Assembly: GCF_963924675.1 (NCBI RefSeq)
Contig: NC_089236.1
Location: 31,643,319 to 31,707,318 of the forward strand
Length of the DNA: 64,000 nucleotides
DNA from: Phocoena phocoena
Taxonomy: Eukaryota; Chordata; Mammalia; Artiodactyla; Phocoenidae
Reading direction: 5' to 3'
Part shown: positions 34,933 to 46,880 of the stretch, one piece after another
How the letters are laid out: every line of letters starts with the position of its first letter
How positions within the stretch are numbered: position 1 is the stretch's first letter
Translations under genes and position numbers: made by a program
Notes under the pieces: model-generated
Seen by the model: the letters and a program-made list of their open reading frames with translations, nothing else
What the model was told of the DNA's origin: nothing
Databases searched by the model: none

Positions 34933-37395
34933 TTTGTTTAACTTACTGTGTTTGGTGTCTCCTTTCTTCCAGCTGCCGGGTCATAGTTCCTCTTACTTCT
35001 GTTGTCTGTCCCCAGTGGATGAGGTTGTTCCAGTGGCTTGTGTAGGTTTCTTATTGGAGGACACTGGAGCCTATGTTCTTCCAGGTGGAGCTGGATCTTT
35101 TCCCTCTGATGGGCAGGAGTACAACTGGCAGTGTGTTTTGTGGTGTCTGTGAGCTTATTATATCTTAGGTAGCCTGTCTGCTAATGAGTGGGTTTGTGTT
35201 CCTGTCTTGCTAGTTGTTTAGTGTGAGACATCCAGCACTGAAGCTTGCTGGCCGTTGGGTTGAGCTGGGTCTTAATGTTGAGATGGAAGCCTCTTGGAGG
35301 CTCTTATCAATTAATATTCCATGGGGCCAGGACTTTTCTGGTGTTCTGACATCTTGGACTTGGCTCTCCCACCTCACAGGCTCAGGCCTGCTCCCTGGCC
35401 AGAGCACCAAGACCCTGCAAGCCACACAGAGTGGAAGAAAAGGAAGAAGAAAAAGAAACAAAACAAAAACAAACAAAACAAAAGAACTGAAACAAACAAA
35501 CAGACAAAACCCCAAGACAAATGGTAAAACCAAAACTAAATAGATGATATCACATGAAGAAATATACACACATGCACTCACAAAAAGAAAAAATAAAAAG
35601 GGAAAACAAAGAAGAGAGCAACCAAACCAATAAAGAAATACAAAATCAAAACAAACTCTAAAAACTAACAAAAATATAAATCCAGAAACAAATCAAATGC
35701 ATAAAGCAAACAAAAAAAGGCAATGGGAACATAAAAAACACACAAAAATGATTGAAAAAAGTAAAAACAAAGAAAGATGAAAGCAAAAGAAAAAAATACA
35801 AAACAACAAAGTAGTGAAGTAAAAATAAAAAATATAGTGAAAAATGAAAACAAAGCAAAACAAAGGAAAAAACAAACATGGAAAAACACAATATAATGAA
35901 AAAGTACAGTAGAATTTAAAAAAAAGAAATAAAATACAAAATATATTTAAAAATCAAAAACAGAAAAGAAAAAGTAAACAAAAAAGTAAAATTAAAAGAA
36001 TAATAATAAAAAAAGAGCAACAACAACAAAAAAGTAGTGATATTTTCCTGTGGCCTTAGCTATCAGTGTCCTGCCCCCACAGTGAGCCACAGTCAATCCC
36101 TGCTTCCCCAGTAAGTCCTCCAATAGTTCTAGGTAGTTCTCTGGACCTACTGTGAGCACTGTGGGGCCAGCTCAAATGCTGATCTTGCCTTACTCCCATG
36201 TGTACCTATCCTCAAAGTCCACAGTCTTGATTGTAGGAACATTTGTTGATCCAGGTATGCCACAGATGCAGGGTTTACCCAGCCCATTGAGGTGATTTAA
36301 TCTGCTGCTCCTGCAGCTGCACAGGGATATTTCCCTTTCTCTTCTTTGGTCACACGACCCCTAGTGTTCAGCTTTGATTTTGGCCCTGCCTCTGTATGTT
36401 GGCCACCCTCAGGCATCTGTTCCCCACCCAGGCAAGAAGGAGCAAAAGCAGCAGCTGGTTAGGGCTCACTTGCTCACTCAGGCCAGGGGTAGGGAGTGAT
36501 ATGGCACTCATAATTGGGATGTGTGGGGAGTGCTTACAGCAGCAGAGGTCAGCATGAAGTTCCAAGAGCCCAAGGCATGCCATACACTCTCCTGGGGAAG
36601 TAGGCCCTGGTTTGCAGGACCCTGAGCAGTGGCTGGCTGCACAGGCTGCCAGGAACGTGTTGGCAGGGAACTGCTTTGCACACAGGACCCTTGACAACAG
36701 CCTCTGGAGTCCAAAATAACAACCAGCATTATCAGTAGGCATTTCCCTGCTGTCTGTGAGTGCATGGGCTGGGAAGCTCTTACGACAAGCCCTCCCCTCT
36801 CCTCATGCAACAAAGGTCTTCTGCCTCTCCAGCAGGCCCAGACATTTTCCTGGACTCCCACCCAGCTAGCTGTGACACACTAGCTTCCCGAGGCTGTCCT
36901 CTGCAACCAACCCCAGTCCTCTCCCTGGGGTCTGATCTCCAAAGCCCAAGCCTCAGCTCCCAACCCTCACCTGCTTGTCAGTGAGTGAGCTGACAAGCAT
37001 CTCAGGTTGATGAGTGCTGGTTGACATTGATCCTCCAAGTGGGAATCTCTCTGTTCTTCCCTCCACATCTCAGTTGTTGCTCTCTTCTCTGAGGCTCCAA
37101 AGCTCCCCTCTCCGTCCCTGCCATAAGGGGGCTTTCTAGTGTGTGGAAACTTTTCATCCTTCACACCTCCCTCCCAGAGAGGCATGTCCTGTCTCAATTC
37201 CTTTGTCTCCTTTTTTTCTTTCTCTTTTTCCCTACCTATGTATGTGAGGATTTTCTTGCCTTTTGGGAAGTCTGAGGTCTTCTGCCAGCATTCAGTAGGT
37301 GTTCTCTAGATGCTGTTCTACATGTAGATGTATCCTTGATGTATCTGTGGAGAGAAAGGTGATCTCTATGTCTTACTCCTCTGCCATCTTGCAGC
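34933..37395 (-). promoter_or_regulatory. L1-E 5'UTR with a 600-bp A-rich tract
   Basis: Antisense L1 leader. From about 35436 to 36035 the plus strand is almost entirely A with scattered C and G (AAAC-, AAAAT- and AAAG-like units), the place where other L1 leaders carry a short pyrimidine microsatellite. The remainder is moderately GC-rich leader sequence ending in the antisense YY1-type motif at 37381-37390. Confidence 0.75.
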
Positions 37396-37435
37396 TCTCT
37401 CCAATGGTCCTGTTTTGACCACTTTCTTCTCTACA

Positions 37436-37670
37436 TTTATTTTTTTTAGTTTACTGAAGTATAGTTGATTTACAATATTATATGTTTCAACTTACAACAT
37501 AGTGATTCAAAATTTTTATAGATTATACTCTTTTTAAATATATTATAAAAATTGGCTATATTCATTGTGTTGTCCCATATGTCTTTGTAACTTATTGTAT
37601 ACATAGTAGTTAATATCTCTTAATCCCCTAGCCCTATCTTGTCCCTCTTCTTCTCCATCTTTCTTATGAG
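37436..37670 (-). mobile_element. Old antisense L1 3' end
   Basis: TTTACTGAAGTATAGTTGAT followed by TTACAATATTATATGTTTCA and ATCTCTTAATCCCCTAGCCC is the antisense 3'UTR of an older artiodactyl or mammalian L1 subfamily, truncated. Confidence 0.65.
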
Positions 37671-37810
37671 TAACTGTGGGGACCTGGACACAATCCAACT
37701 CATTTTAGATTCAAGAAAAGGTAATGGAAACAAGAAGTCTTGTTTGGTTCTCTTGTTTTAAGCAGTTTTCTCAAATTTAGCTTTACCACAGCTGTAACTC
37801 AGAGGTTGTT

Positions 37811-37823
37811 AAAGATTTGTTCA
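37811..37823 (+). repeat. Target-site duplication of L1-F, left copy
   Basis: AAAGATTTGTTCA, repeated exactly at 40845-40857 after the poly(A). Confidence 0.97.
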
Positions 37824-40471
37824 TAGAATTAGAAATGAAAAAGGAGAAGTAAAAACTGACACTGCAGAAATAAAAAATATCATGAGAGATTACTACAAGC
37901 AACTCTATGCCAATAAAATGGACAATCTGGAAGAAATGGACAAATTCTTAGATATGCACAACCTGTCAAGACTGAATCAGGAAGAAATAGAAAATATGAA
38001 CAGACCAATCATAAGCACTGATATTGAAACTGTGATTAAAAATCTTCCAACAAACAAAAGCCCAGGACCAGATGGCTTCACAGTCGAATTCGATCAAACA
38101 TTTAGAGAAGAGCTAACACCTATCCTTCTCAAACTCTTCCAAAATATAGCAGAGGGAGGAACATTCCCAAATTCCTTCTACGAGGCCACCATCACCTTGA
38201 TACCAAAACCAGACAATGATGTCACAAAGAAAGAAAACTACAGGCCGTTATCACTGATGAACATAGATGCAAAAATCCTCAACAAAATACTAGCAAACAG
38301 AATCCAACAGCACATTAAAAGGATTACACACCATGATAAGGTGGGGTTTATTCCAGGAATGCAAGGATTCCTCAATATACACAAATCTATCAATGTGATA
38401 AACCATATTAACAAATTGAAGGAGAAAAACCATATGATCATCTCAATAGATGCAGAGAAAGCTTTCGACAAAATTCAACAGCAATTTATGATAAAAACCC
38501 TCCAGAAAGTAGGCATAGAGGGAACTTTCCTCAACATAATAAGGGCCATATATGACAAGCCCACAGCCAACATAATCCTCAATGGTGAAAAACTGAAAGC
38601 ATTTCCACTAAGAGCAGGAGCAAGACAAGGTTGCCCACTCTCACCACTCTTATTCAACATAGTTTTGGAAGTTTTAGCCACAGCAATCAGAGAAGAAAAA
38701 GAAATAAAAGGAATCCAAATCAGAAAAGAAGAAATAAAGCTATCACTCTTGGCAGATGGCATGATACTATACATAGAGAATCCTAAAGATGCTACCAGAA
38801 AACTACTAGAGCTAATCAATGAATTTGGTAAAGTAGCAGGATACAAATTCAATGCACAGAAATTGCTGGCATTCCTATATACTAATGATGAAAAATCTGA
38901 AAGTGAAATCAAGAAAACACTCCCATTTACCATTGCAACAAAAGGAATAAAATATCTAGGAATAAACCTACCTAAGGCGAGAAAAGACCTGTATGCAGAA
39001 AATTATAAGACACTGATGAAAGAAATTAAAGATGATACAAATAGATGGAGAGATATACCATGTCCTTGGATTGGAAGAATCAACATTGTGAAAATGATTC
39101 TACTACCCAAAGCACTCTACAGATTCAATGCAATCCCTATCAAACTACCACTGGCAGTTTTCACAGAACTAGAACAAAACATTTCACAATTTGTATGGAA
39201 ACACAAAAGACCCCGAATAGCCAAAGCAACCTTGAGAACGAAAAATTGACCTGGAGGAATCAGGCTCCCTGACGTCAGACTATACAACAAAGCTACAGTA
39301 ATCAAGACAGTATGGTACTGGCACAAAAACAGAAAGATAGATCAATGGAACAGGATAGAAAGCCCAGAGATAAACCTACGCACATAAGGACACCTTATCT
39401 TTGATAAAGGTGGCAGGAATGTACAGTGGAGAAAGGACAGCCTCTTCAATAAGTGGTGCTGGGAAAACTGGACAGGTACATGTAAAAGTATGAGATTAGA
39501 ATACTCAACACCATACACAAAAATAAGCTCAACACCATACACAAAAATAAGCTCAAAATGGATTAAAGACCTAAATGTAAGGCCAGAAACTATCAAGCTC
39601 TTAGAGGATAGCACAGGCAGAACACTCTATGACATAAATCACATCAAGATCCTTTTTGACCCCCCTCCTAGAGAAATGGAAATAAAAACAAACATAAACA
39701 AATGGGACCTAATGAAACTTCAAAGCTTTTGCACAGCAAAGGAAACCATACACAAGACCAGAAAACAACCCTCAGAATGCGAAAAAATATTTGCAAATGA
39801 AGCAACTGACAAAGGATTAATTTCCAGAATTTACAAGCAGCTTATGCAGCTCAATAACAAAAAAACAAACAACCCAATCCAGAAATGGGCAGAAGGCCTA
39901 AATAAGCATTTCTCCAAAGAATATATACAGACTGCCAACATCATTAATAATTAGAGAAATGCAAATCAAAACTACAATGAGATATCATCTCACACCAGTC
40001 AGAATGGCCATCATCAAAAAATCTAGAAACAATAAATGCTGGAGAGGGTGCAGAGAAAAGGGAACACTCTTGCACTGCTGGTGGGAATGTGAATTGGTAC
40101 AGCCACTATGGAGAACAGTATGGAGGTTCCTTAAAATACTACAAATAGAACTACCATACGACCCAGCAATCCCACTACTGGCCATATACCCTGAGAAAAC
40201 CAAAATTCAAAAAGAGTCATGTACCAAAATCTTCATTGCAGCTCTACTTACAATAGCCCAGAGATGGAAACAACCTAAGTGCCAATCATCGGATGAATGG
40301 ATAAAGAAGATATGGCACATATATACAATGGAATATTACTCAGCCATAAAAAGAAATGAAATTGAGCTATTTGTAATGAGGTGGATAGACCTAGAGTTTG
40401 TCGTGCAGAGTGAAGTAAGTCAGAAAGAAAAAGACAAATACCATATGCTAACACTTATATATGGAATTTAA
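37824..40471 (+). pseudogene. L1-F ORF2, 5'-truncated and broken
   Basis: An open stretch of 455 codons at 37882-39249 covers the reverse transcriptase: [36 protein letters not shown]. The catalytic box reads LADGMILY instead of FADDMILY, losing the second catalytic aspartate. TGA at 39247-39249 is shared with L1-B. The frame reopens at 39490 with a 24-bp in-frame duplication (STPYTKIS twice). A deletion of about 23 bp near 39930 shifts the frame. The last part, 39959-40471, ends at the family terminus LIYGI. Two substitutions or indels apart, it is highly similar to L1-B ORF2. Confidence 0.93.
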
Positions 40472-40844
40472 GAAAAAAAAATGTCATGAAGAACCTAGGA
40501 GTAAGACAGGAATAAAGACACAGACCTACTGGAGAACGGACTTGAGGATATGGGGAAAGGGAAGGTGAGCTGTGACAGGGCGAGAGAGAGGCATGGACAT
40601 CTATACACTAACAAACGTAAGGTAGATAGCTAGTGGGAAGCAGCTGCATGGCACAGGGATATCGGTTTGGTGCTTTGTGACCGCCTGGAGGGGTGGGATA
40701 GGAAGGGTGGGAGGGAGGGAGATGCAAGACGGAAGAGATATGGGAACATATGTATATGTATAACTGATTCACTTTGTTATAAAGCGGAAACTAACACACC
40801 ATTGTAAGGCAATTATACTCCAATAAAGATGTTAAAAAAAAAAA
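37824..40844 (+). mobile_element. L1-F, young 5'-truncated L1
   Basis: About 3.0 kb: the 3' part of ORF2 from just before the reverse-transcriptase domain, a 3'UTR, AATAAA at about 40822-40827 and poly(A). A perfect 13-bp target duplication flanks it. It is very similar to L1-B, with which it shares a nonsense codon, so the two belong to one subfamily. It is one of the most recent insertions in the window. Confidence 0.97.
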
Positions 40845-40857
40845 AAAGATTTGTTCA
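40845..40857 (+). repeat. Target-site duplication of L1-F, right copy
   Basis: Exact copy of 37811-37823. Confidence 0.97.
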
Positions 40858-42599
40858 GCTATTGATACAGCAGCACTTCATTTCCCATTCAAACTAGGCT
40901 TGTAGTAAGTGTAATTCTGTCAGACAGAACCCCAAGAGTAGAGGAGTCCTCTTGGCAAAATCATTGAAAGATCAGTTATACAACAGACCAAGTAGCAACA
41001 GATCACATACTTCAAGCTGTTTTCCTAGCACTTAAAAGGTATTTTCCCTTATCTGTGATCATCATGAAAAAAGGTATCCACAAACTCACTCATTTATCAA
41101 CATGTATTAAATATTTACTATGCCTTTATATACTTCCTATTCTTATCTATTCATTATATTCCAGACTCATATTTTCAAAATCTACTTGACATCTCAAATT
41201 CTATAACTGCTAGGTGGCATAAACATATCAATACCAGAAAGATCTGTCCTTCCAAAAACCATCCCCATGTCCATCATACTTGATTTCCCCCTTTCTCACC
41301 CTCACTCCTCATCTGATCCATTACAAATTACTCTTAGCTTCATCTCCAAAATATATTTTGAATCTACCCACTTCTTTTCTATTTTACTGTTGGCACATTA
41401 CTCCAAGACCCCATTAGTTCCCTTCTCAATGACTGCAATTGCCTCCTAACTGATCTTGCTTCATTAGAAGCAATTCAGCATTTTACTGATTAAAACCCTC
41501 CAATGTTTTCCAAAACCCTGAGAAAAAATTCAAGCTTGATATCTTAGCCTAAAAAAGCCTGTATAAAATTGGTCCCCAATCTCATGTCTTAAACTTTTCT
41601 TCCTCTTTGATTTCTGTGCCACAGACACACTGACTTTTTGTTTCTATGTTTAGAACATAAAAGCACAATTTTAATCACCAGCCATCCTTTGGCCTATGCA
41701 CTAGCTGTTTTCTCCACTAAGAAAGTTCTTGCCATCATGTTTTTCATCTCCATGAACTTGAAACTTATTTTATTTATTTGAAGTATTTTTTATAATCTCA
41801 TAAATATACTTAAGTAATATATGTTGCTCTAAATATCATCTTCCAATAATTTTGAAATTTATACACTAGAATCCACTTTTAATAATCTCTAATGTCTACT
41901 TTAATTTTCTCTCTTAACCATTTCTTAAAACATCATTATTTAAACTCCCATATACATATTTCAAAGGTATCATTTTGCTTTTATTATTAATTGATTTGAT
42001 ATTTATTTATTTGTCTATTTACACCATGATCATACAATGTAACAAAAGTGATTTACAATATTGGCAGTTACCAGTTTTCTTGGTGACTATATTTTTTAAT
42101 GATCCTTTTTTTTAAGTTGCAGAATATTTGAAAAGTTCTAGTGTAGGTTCAAAAGCACACATAAACACATATAGTAATATGGTATCTTATGCCGGGTTTA
42201 GAATCTACAGTTAGTGTATAACTTAAAAACTAACAAGAGTCAGTATTATTTTAAAATTCTTTGAGTGTTCCAGTTTGGTGACCTACAAAAACATACTGGA
42301 ACAGACTAATGGGCCTTCTGATCAGTACAGAATGAAGTTATTGGTTTGCATTTAAAGTGTATCTTCTATTTTTGAAAATGTATATTTAAGCAATAGAAAA
42401 AATATTAACTCATAATATATGCTGTGAGAAGAAATGGAGAAGTAAAACTAAATAAGTCTTCCATCTCAGGTTCCTTTGGGGAATGTTCATTGATAAGAAA
42501 TTGGGCAGATTCACTTACACTATTTAATTTATTACTTTGATCTCTCTGTCTCTTTCTCCCTCTTTCAGTCTGCGTCTCTGTATTTGCCTCTCTCTGTCT
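40858..42599. other. AT-rich stretch without a gene; possible ancient repeat
   Basis: No coding region is recognised. The part at 41270-41760 (AAACCCTCCAATG, TTGATATCTTAGCCT, GGCCTATGCACTAG) resembles a common ancient mammalian interspersed repeat, but the family cannot be named from sequence alone. Confidence 0.4.
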
Positions 42600-42974
42600 C
42601 TACCAGTCTTTATCTTCAGATAGTTCTCCAGCAGGCCCCCAAATGTGTGTCAGATCAGATGCCTGCCGCTCAGGCTGACACACCAAGACAACCAAATAAA
42701 ATCCCCACATAGAGTTCAGGTGCCCCTCAATAGATCACTTCTTCACTGGACCTTGAGGTGGATGAGTCCAAGCATGTGACCCCCTAAAGAGTCATTTCTC
42801 ATCTCAGATTGCTACAACCAGTGGGTCTCATGGGCAAGAGCCCTGTTGAATTTTCAAAGTTAGATGTTTTGGGGGTTAATCTCTCAGATACAGATCTTAA
42901 AAGTTGGGTTGCATGATGTGGGGTTCAAACCCTTTACTCCTCAGGGAAAAGCTCTGTGTTTTGAGTTTCTTCAA
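42600..42974 (-). mobile_element. Ancient L1M 5'UTR fragment, minus strand
   Basis: Reverse complement of 43864-44240 with moderate divergence. Matching landmarks include CCCAAATGTGTGTCA, ACCTTGAGGTGG, GTCTCATGGGCAAGAGCCCT and GGGTTCAAACCC. It forms the left arm of a ~375-bp inverted repeat. Confidence 0.8.
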
Positions 42975-42987
42975 ATTATTAATATAG

Positions 42988-42989
<2 letters not shown>

Positions 42990-43070
<81 letters not shown>
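42990..43070 (+). repeat. (TA)n(TG)n compound microsatellite
   Basis: TA units (42990-43037) followed by TG units (43038-43068). It lies just beside the minus-strand L1M fragment and is likely length-polymorphic. Confidence 0.97.
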
Positions 43071-43685
43071 CTAAGCATATTTTCCCATTCAAAACTCTTT
43101 GTCTTATGTTTTGCTTTGCCTGATATTAAAATTCACACTTTTGTCAATTATTTTTAACTTGATACATATATCTTTGACAACCTCTTATTTTCAACCTTTT
43201 TTTGTATATTTTATTTTAGATACAAAACTAGTTAATAAATTATAGCTTTATTCATCTACATAGTTATTTTACTGAACTTAAGAGGCTCTCTTTTCATGGT
43301 GTAATGTAGTTTTATTATTGTTACACTTTTTGTCTTTCTCTCTAATTGAAATTTATGTATCTTCTTGTCCCTTCATATAAGTTGCTCTTGGATTTTAAAA
43401 TATATTTTCAAATGTATATCTTCTATGAAAAACTTCAGCTATCAAAACTATCAAAATGTTTCATGTCTTTCAAAATCACTAAGAATCATAATTTTTTTGA
43501 CATTACTGTTGGCAGAATACTTTCTAATAACCACATTCAGTTTCATAGATAGTTTATCAATACTTGTTACATATAAATATAACCAATCCAAGGGTAATAT
43601 CACTTGAGGTTCTATATCCCGGGAGAAAACTTTAGGTAGTCCTTCTTCTCAGCTTCTTTATGCGAAAAATGGGGTTCCAGTTCAT
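43071..43685. other. AT-rich spacer between the inverted L1M arms
   Basis: No gene is seen. GCCTGATATTAAAATT and TACATATATCTTTGAC resemble diverged antisense L1 ORF2, so part of this spacer may be old L1. Confidence 0.35.
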
Positions 43686-45300
43686 GATGTTGACATAAAA
43701 GGACCCTGCACCCCCTCCCACAACACATCGAATGTACAGCTACAGATGGAACAACTTCCTCTGAAAATTACACATTGAGAGATAGAGAGAAACCCCACAT
43801 CATTGCAGGTAGGGACACAATCTCACCATAAACCTCACTCCCAGCTCAGTGAACTACAGTTGGGAGGAAACTCAAAACCTAGAACTTCTCCCTGAGGAGC
43901 AAAGTGTTTGAACCCCACATTAGCCATCCCCAACTTTTCTGATCTGTATCTTAGAGATAAACACCCCAAACATCTCACTTTGAAAATCTAACAGGGCTCT
44001 TGCCCATGAGACCCACGGGGTTGTAGTCATCTGATCTGAGAAATGGCTCTTTAGGGCTCACATGCTTGGACTCACCCACCTCAAGGTCCAGTGCAGAAGC
44101 AGCCCATTGAGGGGTGCCTGAACTCTATGTGGGCACTTTATTTGGTTGTCTTGGAGTGTCAGGCTGAGGGGCAGGCATCTGATTTGACACACATTTGGGG
44201 GTCTGCTGGGGAGCTGTTGGAAGCTGAAGACTGGCAGGAACCATCTTTGTACCCCTCCTCCGCCATGCTCCATCATTCCAGTATCTCTTGCAATGGAGAT
44301 TTCACACATGCCTGGTGCCCTTGTTCTTACTTCTGGTGCCCTGGGTTTTGCAGCTGCTGCCTGGCAGATGTTCCTTGATCACCTACATCTGGTAATCAAG
44401 GGGGCTTGCATTCCTGAGGCCCATGGGACTGTAGCAATCAGAGAAATAGTTCTTGGCAGGCAGCCACTCCCAGGGCACTGCACAGACTGAAACACACCCT
44501 CAGTCTTTCTGTAAAAGAGGTCTATCTGCTTGTTCTGAAGCTTCAGCCTGAGGGGAAGGCTTCTAGTTTGGCTCACATCTAGAGGCCTACGAACCTGCTC
44601 TCAGGGACCATAAATCACTGCACACCATCTTAGCACTCTCCTTCTGCCTCACCCAGATCACCAGAATCTCATAGACAGGAGCTTACACATCAGTACCAAT
44701 TTTTGTGACTGCCACTCACGGGCACCTCTAGATCTCCTTGGTATTGGTGGCCAGTGAAGATTATACTTGTGGTCCCATACACTGTATATATTTGCATACA
44801 TTAAAAGCTGCTGCCTGAGGGTTCAGCTTCCAATCATCTTTAATCTAGGTGCTGACTGAGATCCTCCCCTTTGGGACACTGACAGGTCTTGGCACAGCCT
44901 CAACTACTGGGAGCCACTGAGAATAAGATTGGTTGCTTGTACAACCACAAAGGGTTTAAGAGACAACCAAGAACTAGGGCAAGCTTGAATGATAAGACTC
45001 ATCTCCTACAGGAGACCACTTTTCAAGATTGGGAGAAACGGCTGTTTTGTCTAATGCATAGAAACCAACAAGGAGAGTCAAGCAAAATGAGGAAACAGAA
45101 AAATATATTTTAAACAAAAGATAAAGCCTTAGGGAAAAATTAATGAAATGGAGATTAGTAATTTACCTGATAAACAGTTCAAAGTAATGGTCATAAAGAT
45201 GCTCAAGAACTCAGGAGAAAAATGTATGAATACAGTGAGAACTTTCACAAAGAGATAGAAAATATAAGAAAGTACCAAATTGCTGTCACAAAGTTAAAGA
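43686..45300 (+). mobile_element. Ancient L1M: 5'UTR and start of ORF1, plus strand
   Basis: A long leader rich in GCCTGAGGGG-type phrases, then CTAATGCATAGAAACCAACA and GTCAAGCAAAATGAGGAAAC. This is the ORF1 start of mammalian L1M elements (ATG at 45087), with conserved TAATTTACCTGATAAACAGT and ATGGTCATAAAGATGCTC. ORF1 has a stop within ten codons and fades out near 45300. The left portion pairs with 42600-42974 as an inverted repeat. It is much older than L1-A to L1-F. Confidence 0.8.
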
Positions 45301-46075
45301 GAAGAATGTCTGTAATCTCTACTGTAACACTTTCCTACCTGTGTTCTGGATGGCATTTTTCTCTGCTCAGATTTTTCAATCATATCCCAACTACTTTCTA
45401 TTTTCTAAAGAAACGTTAAAATTACTTTATACTAATGGTCTTCCACCCTGTTTTCCAGAATTAGAAATTAATGTGTGTCTAATACCTTTGTTGTCTTTCA
45501 ATAAAGTTTGGAGTATCCTCTCTTTGTGGATGGCATAACACTCTCACACTAGAATCCAGACCAACAGAAAGTGTCCAGTGTCCTTTATATTAGATGATGG
45601 ACTCATAGTTTTTCAAACTTTGAAGTAAATAAGGAGTTACCCAACACTCAAAGTAGAAATTTACAGCTTTGTTGATAGCCTGACATGCAACTACTTTGTG
45701 AATACTTCTTGTGATTGAAAAAAAAAAAAGCTCCCCCCTTTTTTTTTACAAAGCAGGTGATATCATTTTTCAACAGGTGTAAATATAGAATGCTTTTACC
45801 TTAACTGAGTATCCATGCCCCACTAAATTTTCTTCTCATTAAAAACTCAATTCTGATCTGTTATCTCAATTCAATTCCTCTTCCACATGACAGTCCTTCA
45901 GTTGTTTACAACAATAACATTACATATGTCAGCGATTACAAATATCAGCACATATGCTGCCACTTCCCCATACTGTGATCATATAATACAAACCATTTTT
46001 CTTGCTGAATTTAGATCTAACTTTAGAGTCCTTAACTAAGTTTTGTGGGCAACTTCTGTCAATGGATGGTCAGTG
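45301..46075. other. Unique stretch, no gene recognised
   Basis: No repeat or coding region can be supported. It contains an A run at 45718-45729 and a facing T run at 45740. Confidence 0.4.
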
Positions 46076-46079
46076 GCAC

Positions 46080-46450
46080 ATATAATAATTTGTGTAATTG
46101 TTGAAAATATTCACATTCTCCCTCTGGGATGCTGACCCAATTTCCCCCCTCCCTGCAGGATGATTATAGTGTCAAATCTAACTCTGAAGTAGGTATTTGA
46201 CTTAGTTTGGCCAATGAAATGTGCATGGAATTGAATACGTCACTTGTCAGCAGAAGCTTCAAGAAATAGTTGTAATTCATGGTTTGCCATGTCTCCCTTC
46301 ACTTGGCTGCAGGAGCGTCTGTCAGTGACATTCTTGCAATAAAAACCATGTTGAGAAGAATTGCAGAAACATGAAAAAGAAATAAGCCTTTGTGTCATTA
46401 GTCACTGATGTGTGCCTGTTGTTTATAACTACAGCATAGTCTATCCTCTC
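46080..46450 (+). mobile_element. Possible MaLR/MLT1-type LTR
   Basis: TTTGGCCAATGAAATGTG, CAGAAGCTTCAAGAAATAG, and a terminal GAAATAAGCCTTTGTGTCAT followed by ACAGCATAGTCTATCC follow the order of an ancient mammal-wide LTR-like repeat. The family assignment is tentative. Confidence 0.45.
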
Positions 46451-46464
46451 CTGAAAGACTGTGA

Positions 46465-46565
46465 ATGCATTCACTCATTTATTCATTCATTCATCAAACA
46501 TGTTTTCATCTCCAATCATCATTAGGTTATGGGGATACAGCAGTAAACAAGACAGACATGTAAGT
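46465..46565 (-). mobile_element. L2 3'-end remnant
   Basis: CATTCACTCATTTATTCATT then GGGGATACAGCAGTAAACAA and ACAGACATGTAAG are the antisense L2 3' terminus with its (ATTC)n-like tail. Confidence 0.65.
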
Positions 46566-46598
46566 TCTGTGTAGAACTTACATAAAAACAAGAAACCA

Positions 46599-46880
46599 GG
46601 GCTTCCTTGGTGGTGCAGTGGTTGGGAGTCTGCCTGCTAATGCAGGGGACACGGGTTCAAGCCCTGGTCTGGGAGGATCCCACATGCCGCAGAGCGACTG
46701 GGCCCATGAGCCACAGCTACTGAGCCTGCATGTCTGGAACCTGTGCTCCACAACAGGAGCGGCCGCGATAGTGAGAGGCCCATGCACCGCGATGAAGAGT
46801 GGCCCCTGCTTGCCACAACTAGAGAAAGCCCTCTCACAGAAACGAAGACCCAACACAGCAAAAATAAATAAATAAATAAA
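46599..46880 (+). mobile_element. SINE-3, CHR-type SINE with longer 3' body
   Basis: Begins GGGCTTCCTTGGTGGTGCAG; the A-box region lies near 46608-46622 and a B-box-like GGTTCAAGCCC at 46653-46663. Unlike the other four copies, it continues past GTGAGAGGCCCA into about 70 bp (GCACCGCGATGAAGAGTGGC, GACCCAACACAGC) and ends in (AAAT)n at 46860-46879. It therefore belongs to a different, longer CHR subfamily. No clear target duplication was found. Confidence 0.93.

Larger units (their letters stand above)
30541..37395 (-). mobile_element. L1-E, near full-length L1 with an internal deletion
   Basis: Minus-strand element of about 6.85 kb: 3'UTR at left (T run and AACATCTTTATTGGAATA), ORF2 about 30915-33998, ORF1 34057-34932, and 5'UTR to about 37395 ending in a CTGCCATCTT motif. 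About 700 bp of ORF2 is missing at about 32857. The target duplication is not clear. The mutation load looks higher than in L1-B and L1-F. Confidence 0.9.

Noticed and set aside
35430..36035. A-rich tract considered as a long poly(A) of a retrocopy
   Set aside because: It lies inside the leader of L1-E and is flanked on both sides by L1 leader sequence.
42990..43070. TA/TG tract considered as a functional Z-DNA or origin element
   Set aside because: A simple compound microsatellite explains it. Nothing else supports a function.
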